25,231 nucleotides of DNA. It comes from Flavobacteriales bacterium UBA4474 (GTDB lineage Bacteria > Bacteroidota > Bacteroidia > Flavobacteriales_D > Sanyastnellaceae). The DNA lies in assembly GCA_002389295.1 (NCBI GenBank), contig DGOE01000114.1:16937-42167 (forward strand), written 5' to 3'. The position numbers and the translations under genes are program-made. The notes under the pieces are model-generated. The model was not told the DNA's origin, made no database searches, and saw only the letters and a program-made list of their open reading frames with translations. Positions within the stretch are counted from its first letter, which is position 1, and every line of letters begins with the position of its first letter. Below, piece by piece: positions 8,696 to 15,900 of this stretch.

Positions 8696-9037
8696 ATGAC
8701 GAAAGAGACAGCAGCATCCACGGCCCAAATGCGCAAAGGCGTACTGGAGCTCTGTATCCTCAGGGTCCTGCGCCAAGGTGAAGCCTACACATCGGATATC
8801 GTCGCGGCGTTGCAGGCCGTCGACCTCTTGGTGGTGGAGGGGACAGTGTACCCCTTGTTGAGCAGAATGAAAAACGCCGACACCCTGACGTACCGATGGG
8901 CAGAGAGCCCTTCAGGCCCCCCGCGCAAGTACTACAGCATGACCTCCGAGGGAGAAACCGTACTCAAAGCGTTGGAGGCGTCATGGGATCAATTTGTGGA
9001 TTCCGTGAACTCCTTGTCCACAGCCCCCAAAATCTGA
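8696..9037 (+). CDS. PadR-family transcriptional regulator
   Basis: A 113-residue winged-helix regulator: 'MRKGVLELCILRVLRQGEAYTSDIVAAL' near residues 12-39, then 'VVEGTVYPLLSRMKNADTLTYRW' (recognition helix and wing) and 'GPPRKYYSMTSEG', all characteristic of PadR (Pfam PF03551). The short C-terminal helix would mediate dimerisation. The frame is open from 8657, but the upstream residues run into the palindrome and are not PadR-like, so the ATG at 8696 is chosen. It lies six bases upstream of the PspC-domain gene; in Bacteroidota this pairing recurs, with PadR presumably controlling the PspC protein. Autoregulation through the 8646-8668 repeat is inferred. The ligand is unknown. Confidence 0.93.
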   Translation: MTKETAASTAQMRKGVLELCILRVLRQGEAYTSDIVAALQAVDLLVVEGTVYPLLSRMKNADTLTYRWAESPSGPPRKYYSMTSEGETVLKALEASWDQFVDSVNSLSTAPKI

Positions 9038-9043
9038 TTATTC

Positions 9044-9859
9044 ATGGTTGAAACACGTAACATATCACTCGGGGGACTTTTGTTTCACGTTGAGCTCCCT
9101 GCATACAATGTGCTCAACGGCTACTTGGCGGACTTGAAAAAAGTCCTGAGGGGAGCGGAAGGAAAGGACGACATCCTGCAGGAGGTAGAATACCGCCTGG
9201 CCGAGCTCTTTACTGAATTCATGGGCGCAAGCCGCACTGTGGTGACCCTTGGCGACGTCGAAAAGGCCTGCGGCCAGTTGGGCGAACCCACGGAATTCGG
9301 AGACCCCGATGTGGATGGGGCGGATAAAGGCGCACGCCGCGGGAGCGACAGCTCAAGCGCAGATGACGGCCCCCGGCAGCGGCGCATGTTCCGCGACCCG
9401 GATGACCGCATCATCGGTGGCGTCGCGACGGGCATAGCGCACCGCATTGGCGTCGACCCCGTCTTGGTCCGCGTGCTGGCTGTGTTCTTGCTCTTTATTT
9501 CAGGGCCGGTCCTGGTCTTGCTCTATGTCTTCCTGTGGTGCATCGTTCCCAAAGCGCGTTCGGTAAGTGACCGTGTGGCCATGAAGGGCGAACCGGTGAC
9601 CGTTGATGCCATCAAGGACAGTGTGGAAGACCAGCTCAAAAAGGCGCAAGAGCAGTTCGATAATCCCCATGTCCGGGGGCGGGTCAGGTCGGCCTGGACC
9701 CATTTCATCTCCGATCAGCTGCCCCGGTTCCTCAAGGCCCTGACCAAGGTGCTGGGTTGGCTGCTGCTCCTCATCGTCGTACTCACCTTGCTCGCCTTCG
9801 GAGGGTTTATCCTCTCTGCACTTGTGACGGGCAGCTGGAATTTCTTTGGTGCGTTTTAA
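9044..9859 (+). CDS. PspC-domain membrane protein
   Basis: A 271-residue protein. The N-terminal 90 residues ('NISLGGLLFHVELPAYNVLNGYLADLKK') form the cytoplasmic segment commonly found before PspC in Bacteroidota. A charged, low-complexity linker follows (about 93-115). The PspC domain comes next (about 116-170; 'RMFRDPDDRIIGGVATGIAHRIGVDP' and a hydrophobic hairpin). The last 40 residues hold another long membrane segment. PspC in enterobacteria senses envelope stress and regulates the psp genes; here no pspA or pspB is present, so the job is inferred only as envelope-related. It is almost certainly co-transcribed with padR (six-base gap). Confidence 0.9.
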   Translation: MVETRNISLGGLLFHVELPAYNVLNGYLADLKKVLRGAEGKDDILQEVEYRLAELFTEFMGASRTVVTLGDVEKACGQLGEPTEFGDPDVDGADKGARRGSDSSSADDGPRQRRMFRDPDDRIIGGVATGIAHRIGVDPVLVRVLAVFLLFISGPVLVLLYVFLWCIVPKARSVSDRVAMKGEPVTVDAIKDSVEDQLKKAQEQFDNPHVRGRVRSAWTHFISDQLPRFLKALTKVLGWLLLLIVVLTLLAFGGFILSALVTGSWNFFGAF

Positions 9860-9946
9860 TCCTTAACGATTACTCTGCGCCACATCATTTTTGATTTCAT
9901 CAACTTTGCGGCCCCTCTGCGGGGCAAATCACAACCACACACACCC

Positions 9947-11869
9947 ATGAGTTTCGGAAAGCAATTCCTCGCCAGCCTGCTTGGCTCTACCCTCGCCCTC
10001 GTGATCGCGGGCACCCTGCTCATCTTCATTTTCGTGGGCGCACTGGTGGGCGGCCTGAGCGCTGCATTTGGCGAAGTCAGCGGGGAAAGTGACACTGAAT
10101 TTTCCTTCGGTGTCGACATCGAAGAGGGCTCGGTGTTGCACCTCACCTTCGACGCACCCATGGTGGAGCGCGGAACCGAGCTGCCGTTCACGTTGAGCCT
10201 CGGTTCCATGGAGCCCGAGGAGCAGATGGGCCTGAATCACTTTCTGGCCGATATGGAGCGCGCCGCAGAAGACGACCGCATAGCGGGCATTCTGATTCAG
10301 GCGGACATGCTGTCGGGTTACCCCTCCATGCTGGGCGAGGTGCGCGACGCCTTGGCTCGGTTCAAAGCGTCCGGTAAATGGATCGTCGCGTGGAGCGAGA
10401 TCTACACCCAAGGCGCGTATTGGATGTCCAGTGTGGCCGACGAGGTCTACATGCACCCCCAAGGAGGAATGGACATGCGCGGCATGGGCATGGAGACCAC
10501 ATTCTACCGGCGCATGCTCGAGGACCTCGGCGTGGAGATGACGGTGGTGCGCGGTCCTGACAACACTTACAAGAGTGCGGTAGAGCCCTTCTTGCGCGAC
10601 GACCTTTCAGAGGCCAATCGCGAACAGCTGACCGCCTTGTTGGACGATTTCTGGGCGCGCATGGGCGGCGACATTGCGACAGCGCGTGGGATGAGCATCG
10701 ACGAACTCAATGGCCACATCAACAACCTCAGCGTGCGGATCCCAGCAGATGCGCTGGAACTTGGTTTCGTAGATGGCTTGATGTACGAGGATGAACTGCA
10801 CGCCCACTTGCTGGAAAAAGGGGCCACGGAAGACGAAGACGAGCCCAGCCAGGCGCTGCTCATGGGGTACAGTCAATACCACAATCCGGATGTCTTCGAA
10901 GATTTCATCACGACCCTTCAAGAGGACTTGGGGGCAGCGGATGAGCAAGAGGACGGCGATAACGACGAAGACGCCGACGGTGAGGATGGCGAAGCCCGCG
11001 CTGTGGCCGTGGTGTTTGCCGTAGGTGGAATTGAAAGCGGCGCCGGAGACGATGCCACCATTGGTTCAGAGCGGATTGCGGGCGCCCTGCGCGAGGCCCG
11101 TTTGGATCCTGAAATCGGCGCTGTGGTGCTGCGCGTCAACTCCCCAGGTGGGAGTGCCTTGGCCAGCGATGTGATCTGGAGGGAAACCGTGTTGCTCAAA
11201 GAAGCCGGCAAGCCTGTGGTGGCTTCCATGAGTGATCTCGCGGCCAGCGGCGGGTACTACATCAGTTGTGCAGCCGACCACATCTTGGCCCAGCCCAACA
11301 CCATCACGGGCAGCATCGGAGTGTTTGGCGTTTTGCCCAGCGCGGGCAAGCTGCTCAAGGAGCGCATCGGCTTGGACTTTGATGGCGTAAAGCTGCACGA
11401 TCACGCAGACGCCGCATCCATGCACACCGCCATTCAAGGGCAGGCGCTGGAAGCCGTCAATGAGTCGGTGACCCACATTTATGATGCCTTTATCAGCCGT
11501 GTGGCCCAAGGCCGAGGCATGACCGAAGAAGCAGTCGATGCCGTGGCCCGAGGCCGGGTTTGGACAGGCCAGGACGCGATGGATATTGGCTTGGTCGACG
11601 GCATGGGTGACCTGCAAGATGCCGTGGCCATGGCCGCCGACATGGCCGGGTTGACCGACTTTGATCTGGTGGAGTATCCCGAACCCGTAGACCCCTTCGA
11701 ACAGTTCATCGCCGAGTTCACCGGTGTCGCCCAGGTATCCACCATGGCCGAGGCCGCGGGTGTTCCCGCAGACGCTGTAGCCGCGATGATGGAAGTGTCG
11801 GCCTTTGTCAACCTCCAAGCACAGGACCGCGTTCAGGCGCGCTTGCCCTACCACATCCGCGTATACTGA
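9947..11869 (+). CDS. sppA: Signal peptide peptidase SppA, 67K type
   Basis: A 640-residue two-domain SppA, anchored by one N-terminal membrane helix (about residues 9-36). It is a membrane serine protease that degrades cleaved signal peptides using a Ser-Lys dyad. The Lys is K209 in 'GPDNTYKSAVEPF' and the Ser is S434 in 'DLAASGGYYIS'. In the E. coli enzyme these are K209 and S409, so about 25 residues are added between them here. The addition fits a very acidic stretch at about 325-346, rich in Asp and Glu. A CAACTTTG sequence at 9901-9908 is a one-mismatch -7 element, so sppA may have its own promoter after the PspC gene. Its TGA overlaps the next ATG by one base. Confidence 0.95.
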   Translation: MSFGKQFLASLLGSTLALVIAGTLLIFIFVGALVGGLSAAFGEVSGESDTEFSFGVDIEEGSVLHLTFDAPMVERGTELPFTLSLGSMEPEEQMGLNHFLADMERAAEDDRIAGILIQADMLSGYPSMLGEVRDALARFKASGKWIVAWSEIYTQGAYWMSSVADEVYMHPQGGMDMRGMGMETTFYRRMLEDLGVEMTVVRGPDNTYKSAVEPFLRDDLSEANREQLTALLDDFWARMGGDIATARGMSIDELNGHINNLSVRIPADALELGFVDGLMYEDELHAHLLEKGATEDEDEPSQALLMGYSQYHNPDVFEDFITTLQEDLGAADEQEDGDNDEDADGEDGEARAVAVVFAVGGIESGAGDDATIGSERIAGALREARLDPEIGAVVLRVNSPGGSALASDVIWRETVLLKEAGKPVVASMSDLAASGGYYISCAADHILAQPNTITGSIGVFGVLPSAGKLLKERIGLDFDGVKLHDHADAASMHTAIQGQALEAVNESVTHIYDAFISRVAQGRGMTEEAVDAVARGRVWTGQDAMDIGLVDGMGDLQDAVAMAADMAGLTDFDLVEYPEPVDPFEQFIAEFTGVAQVSTMAEAAGVPADAVAAMMEVSAFVNLQAQDRVQARLPYHIRVY

Positions 11870-12432
11870 TGGCTGAAGGCCACCGCGCCACCTCCATGGA
11901 AGACCTGGGGAGGTTGTCTTCGGACGGCTTCGCCTCTGCCCCCAAAATGCCCTTGCGCTTCGTGTTGGATCACATCCGCAGCGGTCAAAATGTGGGGTCT
12001 GTCTTTCGCACAGCCGATGCATTCCGCTTGCATGGAATGGACCTCTGTGGATACACCGCACGTCCGCCGCACCGCGACATTCTGAAGACGGCCTTGGGCG
12101 CCACGGAACACGTGCCTTGGACAGGCCATGAGCAGACGGTGGTGGCGATTCAGGGGCTTCAGTCGCAAGGGTTCAAGGTCTTGGCCTTGGAACAAGCAAG
12201 TGGAGCGACACACCTTCAAGATTGGGCGCCGTCGCCTGATGGGCAATGGGCGGTGGTGCTGGGCAACGAAGTCCGTGGATGCAGCCCAGAGGTACTCGCG
12301 GCGGTGGATGGCGTTTTGGAGATCCCCCAGTTCGGTGTCAAGCACAGCCTCAACGTTTCGGTGGCTGCAGGCATGGTCTGCTGGCAAGCCTATCGCGCCC
12401 TCGGTCCACCACCTGCGCCAGCCGCGTCATGA
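11869..12432 (+). CDS. SpoU/TrmH-family RNA 2'-O-methyltransferase
   Basis: A 187-residue SPOUT methyltransferase. Motif 1 is 'GQNVGSVFRTADAF' near residues 38-51, motif 2 'VVLGNEVRGCSPE' near 128-140, and motif 3 'HSLNVSVAAGMVCWQ', which together make the trefoil-knot SAM site. The Arg of motif 1 and the Glu of motif 2 are present. There is no separate N-terminal RNA-binding domain, as in TrmL-type members, so the target (tRNA or rRNA ribose) cannot be named. The ATG shares one base with the sppA stop (TGATG), implying translational coupling. A strong terminator follows 19 bases after the stop. Confidence 0.9.
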   Translation: MAEGHRATSMEDLGRLSSDGFASAPKMPLRFVLDHIRSGQNVGSVFRTADAFRLHGMDLCGYTARPPHRDILKTALGATEHVPWTGHEQTVVAIQGLQSQGFKVLALEQASGATHLQDWAPSPDGQWAVVLGNEVRGCSPEVLAAVDGVLEIPQFGVKHSLNVSVAAGMVCWQAYRALGPPPAPAAS

Positions 12433-12451
12433 TCGGCGCGCAGCGCCCATG

Positions 12452-12489
12452 AAAAAGCCCCGGTCTGCATCTGCGGACCGGGGCTTTTT
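12452..12489. terminator. Strong bidirectional intrinsic terminator
   Basis: AAAAAGCCCCGGTC (12452-12465) and GACCGGGGCTTTTT (12476-12489) are perfect 14-base arms around a ten-base loop. The hairpin has a T5 tract on both strands. It lies between the convergent SpoU gene and the OmpA-like lipoprotein gene, 19 and 18 bases from their stops, and should end both transcripts. Confidence 0.93.
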
Positions 12490-12507
12490 GAATGTGTCGT
12501 GATGGGT

Positions 12508-14211
12508 TCAGTCGAGGTCGCGGAACTCGAGGTCGGCGCTGGCCTTACCGGAAAGACCGGCGTCCTTCTCAACGGCCATGTCGCGGTGTTGCTTGGCCTC
12601 AGCGGCATTGCCTACCCGTGCGTTGGCAATCGCCAAGAGGTAGTGGGCCACAGCTGAATCGTCACCGGAGTTGCCCAAAATGGTCTTCGCGCCGTTGGCG
12701 TCGCCGTTCAACATCTTGGCCAGTGCCGCGTTGGCGGTATTCTCTCCGGAGAAGTTGGAGACGGCTTGGCTGTAGTTGCCTTCTTGGATGGCCAAAATGC
12801 CCTTGTTGTACTTGACGGCATCACCCGCACCTGAGGCGCTCGACAACAGGCGCTTCGCATCCGAAAGGTTGCCTTTCATGCGGGCAACCGCACCGAGGTT
12901 GTTGTTGATGATGGGGCTGTCTCCGCGCTCGTCAGCCGCCATGAAGCGGTCAGCGGCCTGGTTCAGCTTGCCCATGTCCATCAGGCAAACGCCTTCATTG
13001 TTGGGCGACCGCCAGTCGTTGGCATGCACCCGGCTGGTGGCCTGATACACCTTCAACTTGTCTTCGGTGCTTTCAAAGAGCGTCGCGGCATAGAGCCCCT
13101 CCTCCACAGTCAAGGTGTCGGGGTTGCTCATCGCCAGGTCCATCAACTCTTCATCGGAGTACCCTTCAATGTCGTAGTACAGGGTGATCATCGAGCGGCG
13201 AAGGGCAGGAAGGATTTCCTTCTCAATCTCCTGGTAGGTCTTGGCGATGTTCTTGATTTCCTCCTCGCGGCGGTTCTTGTCGTTGTACATCGAAAGCACA
13301 CGCAGGATGAGGTCCTTGTCTTCAATGTCCGAAGCGCGCATCATCGATTGGAATCCCTCCCAGTCTTCCCCCTTCGGGCTGTTGCCAAAGAAGCCGTCTT
13401 CGACATCCAACTTGGCCCGCTTGAGCAACCTGGCCACGGCGTCATTGGCGCTCTCTGCCCGCTCGAGTGCGAGGTCCTCGTTGAGGGTGATCTCACCTTC
13501 GGGAGAAGCGTAGGCACTCACGCTGGTCCGCTTCAACATGACGCTGTCGTGGTCTGCGGCAAAGGCAATGAAGTCCTTCATCGCGACCATATCGTCGTCG
13601 CGCAGTTCACCTCTCCGCACACGGGAAGCGTTGTATTCATAGTTGATTTCAGCCTCTTGGGTATAGGAAATCACCCGCTGAAAGTCGTCCGCTCCCATGA
13701 CAAAACGGTCGTCGGAGCCCACCCAGTTTTGGGTGGTGATGACGCCATCGCCGAGCACAATGGGGGCGAAGTCAAGGGTCTTGCTGCCCATGATGCCACT
13801 GATCCGAAGTTCGAGCTTGGCACCGTCTTCCATGCCTTCTTCGAAGGTGACAGAAGCGGTGTAATCAAAGGATTTGGCCGTTTTGAAAGGCACCACGGTA
13901 TAGTTTCCAGCGGCATCTTCACCTTGGAATCCCTGCGTTTGGAACGCGGCTTCACCACCATCCCATACGAGCACGGGGGTGGCTTCGATGATGGCTTTCT
14001 TGGCGAAGAACTTCTCGGGGAAGGTTCCGGAAAGGTTCAATTCGACCTCATTGCCCCGCAAGGTGAGGGGTTCGGGGTCCATGCTGAGGTTCAATTCCTC
14101 CATGGCTTTTTCCATCTTTCCAAGGCCACCACAGCTGGGAAGCGCAAGAAGAAGGGTCATCAGGGGGAGGAAGAATGCCAGGCGTTGGCGAAGGGTGTAC
14201 TGCATTTTCAT
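12508..14211 (-). CDS. OmpA-like/TPR outer-membrane lipoprotein
   Basis: A 567-residue predicted lipoprotein. The start MKMQYTLRQRLAFFLPLMTLLLALPSC gives a lipobox with Cys27. After a beta-rich segment, an OmpA-C-like stretch lies near residues 225-265 ('AYASPEGEITLNEDLALERAES'), the pattern that holds peptidoglycan-associated proteins to the wall. The C-terminal third (about 360-560) is made of TPR-like helical repeats (SPNNEGVCLMDMGKLNQAADRFM, NNLGAVARMKGNLSDAKRLL and similar). Proteins with this make-up are found across Bacteroidota; the role is not known to me. The frame is open to 14253, but a perfect -7 element at 14227-14234 and the signal peptide favour 14211 (or the ATG at 14205). 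It ends at the shared terminator. Confidence 0.85.
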   Translation of the reverse strand: MKMQYTLRQRLAFFLPLMTLLLALPSCGGLGKMEKAMEELNLSMDPEPLTLRGNEVELNLSGTFPEKFFAKKAIIEATPVLVWDGGEAAFQTQGFQGEDAAGNYTVVPFKTAKSFDYTASVTFEEGMEDGAKLELRISGIMGSKTLDFAPIVLGDGVITTQNWVGSDDRFVMGADDFQRVISYTQEAEINYEYNASRVRRGELRDDDMVAMKDFIAFAADHDSVMLKRTSVSAYASPEGEITLNEDLALERAESANDAVARLLKRAKLDVEDGFFGNSPKGEDWEGFQSMMRASDIEDKDLILRVLSMYNDKNRREEEIKNIAKTYQEIEKEILPALRRSMITLYYDIEGYSDEELMDLAMSNPDTLTVEEGLYAATLFESTEDKLKVYQATSRVHANDWRSPNNEGVCLMDMGKLNQAADRFMAADERGDSPIINNNLGAVARMKGNLSDAKRLLSSASGAGDAVKYNKGILAIQEGNYSQAVSNFSGENTANAALAKMLNGDANGAKTILGNSGDDSAVAHYLLAIANARVGNAAEAKQHRDMAVEKDAGLSGKASADLEFRDLD

Positions 14212-14226
14212 GAATCGTGTCGCGGT

Positions 14227-14234
14227 CAAAAGTA
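14227..14234 (-). promoter_or_regulatory. Predicted -7 promoter element for the OmpA-like/TPR lipoprotein gene
   Basis: The minus strand reads TACTTTTG, an exact match to TAnnTTTG, 15 bases before the ATG at 14211. A TTG sixteen bases further upstream could be the -33 element, though the spacing is a little short. It gives a leader of roughly ten bases and supports the shorter start. Confidence 0.5.
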
Positions 14235-14253
14235 AGGGTTGTATACACGCCAA

Positions 14254-15207
14254 TCAGGCTTGAACAACCCCCATTGAAGAGAACTTTCTAATACGTGCGT
14301 CAATGCGTTTATCGGGGTTCTGTACCCGGAGTTTGCGGAGGTGTTTGAGGATCTCATCCTTTACCGATGCAAAGGCGGCAATCCTGTCATTGTGGGCGCC
14401 GCCCAGGGGTTCGGGGATGATGCCGTCAATGAGCCGGTTTCCGAGCATGTCGTCGGCCGTGAGCTTGAGTGCCTCTGCGGCCTCCACCTTGTGGTCCCAT
14501 GAGCGCCACAGTATGCTCGAGCACGATTCTGGCGAGATGACCGAATACCACGTGTGCTCCATCATCAGCACGCGGTCACCGATGCCGATGCCCAGTGCTC
14601 CTCCTGAAGCCCCTTCTCCAATCACGACACAGATGACCGGCACGCGGAGCTGCATCATTTCAATGAGGTTTCGGGCGATGGCTTCTCCTTGGCCCCGCTC
14701 CTCGGCCTCCAGTCCTGGATAGGCGCCCGGTGTGTCAATCAGACAAACCACGGGACGGTTGAATTTCTCTGCCAACTTCATCAACCGCAGGGCTTTCCGG
14801 TAGCCTTCGGGGTTGGCCATGCCGAAATTGCGGTACTGGCGGAGCTTGGTGTTGGCGCCCTTTTGCTGCCCCACAAACATGACCGGCAGGTCGTCGATCA
14901 TGCCGAGTCCACCGACCATGGCCTTGTCGTCCTTGCAATAGCGGTCACCGTGCAGTTCCATGAACCGGCCATCGGTCAACGCCTGAATGTGGTCCAGGGT
15001 GTAGGGGCGGTCGGGGTGACGTGAAACCTGCACCCTTTGCCAAGGCGTCAGGTTCGAATAGATCTCCTGGCTGATTTCGCTGATCTTCTGTTCCAGGTCG
15101 GTGACGGTGCTTTGCATGTCCACCTGGCCCTGACCATCAATGGTCTGGGCTTGCTCGAGCTGTTCCCGCAAAAGGCGGATGGGCTCTTCAAAATCGAGGT
15201 AGTTCAT
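14254..15207 (-). CDS. accA: Acetyl-CoA carboxylase, carboxyltransferase subunit alpha
   Basis: A 317-residue AccA of normal length. With AccD it forms the carboxyltransferase that moves the carboxyl group from biotin to acetyl-CoA, the committed step of fatty-acid synthesis. Signatures are 'YLDFEEPI' at the start, 'LTPWQRVQVSRHPDRPYTLDHI', 'ELHGDR', 'GGLGMI', 'DTPGAYPG' and the oxyanion-forming 'GEGASGGALGIG'. The ATG at 15207 directly precedes the conserved N-terminus. A palindrome at 15228-15242 and a near-consensus -7 element at 15252-15259 stand upstream, so it probably has its own regulated promoter, although rdgB and the men genes lie upstream on the same strand. Confidence 0.97.
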   Translation of the reverse strand: MNYLDFEEPIRLLREQLEQAQTIDGQGQVDMQSTVTDLEQKISEISQEIYSNLTPWQRVQVSRHPDRPYTLDHIQALTDGRFMELHGDRYCKDDKAMVGGLGMIDDLPVMFVGQQKGANTKLRQYRNFGMANPEGYRKALRLMKLAEKFNRPVVCLIDTPGAYPGLEAEERGQGEAIARNLIEMMQLRVPVICVVIGEGASGGALGIGIGDRVLMMEHTWYSVISPESCSSILWRSWDHKVEAAEALKLTADDMLGNRLIDGIIPEPLGGAHNDRIAAFASVKDEILKHLRKLRVQNPDKRIDARIRKFSSMGVVQA

Positions 15208-15227
15208 CTTGATGCGTTCCTCACGGA

Positions 15228-15242
15228 ACCCGCAGTGCGGGT
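15228..15242. promoter_or_regulatory. 15-bp perfect palindrome in the accA leader, candidate operator
   Basis: ACCCGCA and TGCGGGT are perfect 7-base arms around a single G, 20 bases before the accA ATG and just downstream of the possible -7 element. The one-base centre makes an RNA hairpin unlikely but suits a dimeric DNA-binding protein. No regulator is identified. Confidence 0.4.
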
Positions 15243-15251
15243 GTCAATGGG

Positions 15252-15259
15252 CTAAATTA
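15252..15259 (-). promoter_or_regulatory. Possible -7 element for accA
   Basis: The minus strand reads TAATTTAG, one mismatch from TAnnTTTG, 44 bases before the accA ATG. No TTG is found at the expected -33 distance. Confidence 0.3.
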
Positions 15260-15301
15260 AGGTGGGTAAGTCCTATTCCCGCAGTGGTTGTGCCTGCGTT
15301 G

Positions 15302-15889
15302 TCAACCGTCTTTTCTGAGTTCTGCGACCATGGCGCGCACGGCGATGCCCCTGTGGCTGATGGCGTTTTTGGCCGCGGCATCCATTTCGGCAAAAGTGCA
15401 GTCGCGGCCGCGCGGAACAAAGACGGGGTCGTATCCAAACCCATCCACGCCGCTGGGTTCAGGCGCTATGGTGCCCGGACAGATGCCTTCAAAGGTGCGC
15501 GTGCCTTGCGGACCGGTCAATGCGATGACCGTCCGAAACTGGGCGCCCCGATCGCCGCTCCCCTGCAGGGCACCGACCAGTTTGGCCATATTGGCGTCGG
15601 CATTTTTCTCCGGTCCGGCATACCGCGCGGTGTATACACCTGGAGCCCCCCCGAGGGCATTGACCTCGAGGCCAGTATCATCGGCAAAGCAGTCCACGCC
15701 ATAGTGCTGCTTGACATATTCCGCTTTTTGGATGGCATTGCCCTGAATGGTCTCCGCCGTTTCGGGCACGTCCTCGGTGCATCCGATTTCATCGAGACCG
15801 ATCACTTGGAAATGACCGTCCAGGAGTTGGGCGATTTCCTGCACTTTTCCTGGGTTGCGCGTGGCAAAAACGAGTCGGGGTAGGGGCAT
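15302..15889 (-). CDS. rdgB: XTP/dITP diphosphatase (RdgB/HAM1)
   Basis: A 195-residue Ham1-family pyrophosphatase that removes XTP, ITP and dITP from the nucleotide pool. The start 'PRLVFATRNPGKVQEI' is the substrate-binding N-terminus; 'FADDTGLEVNALGGAPGVYTARYAG' carries the catalytic Asp; 'DGFGYDPVF' and 'NAISHRG' near the C-terminus complete the site. It follows menE with an 11-base gap and is probably the last gene of the men transcript, though its function is unrelated to quinone synthesis. Confidence 0.95.
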   Translation of the reverse strand: MPLPRLVFATRNPGKVQEIAQLLDGHFQVIGLDEIGCTEDVPETAETIQGNAIQKAEYVKQHYGVDCFADDTGLEVNALGGAPGVYTARYAGPEKNADANMAKLVGALQGSGDRGAQFRTVIALTGPQGTRTFEGICPGTIAPEPSGVDGFGYDPVFVPRGRDCTFAEMDAAAKNAISHRGIAVRAMVAELRKDG

Positions 15890-15900
15890 TTTAGAGGGGG

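Noticed and set aside
13024..14235. A 403-codon plus-strand frame opposite the OmpA-like/TPR lipoprotein
   Set aside because: Its composition is a mirror of the lipoprotein codons, it has no signal or motif, and it crosses the predicted promoter.
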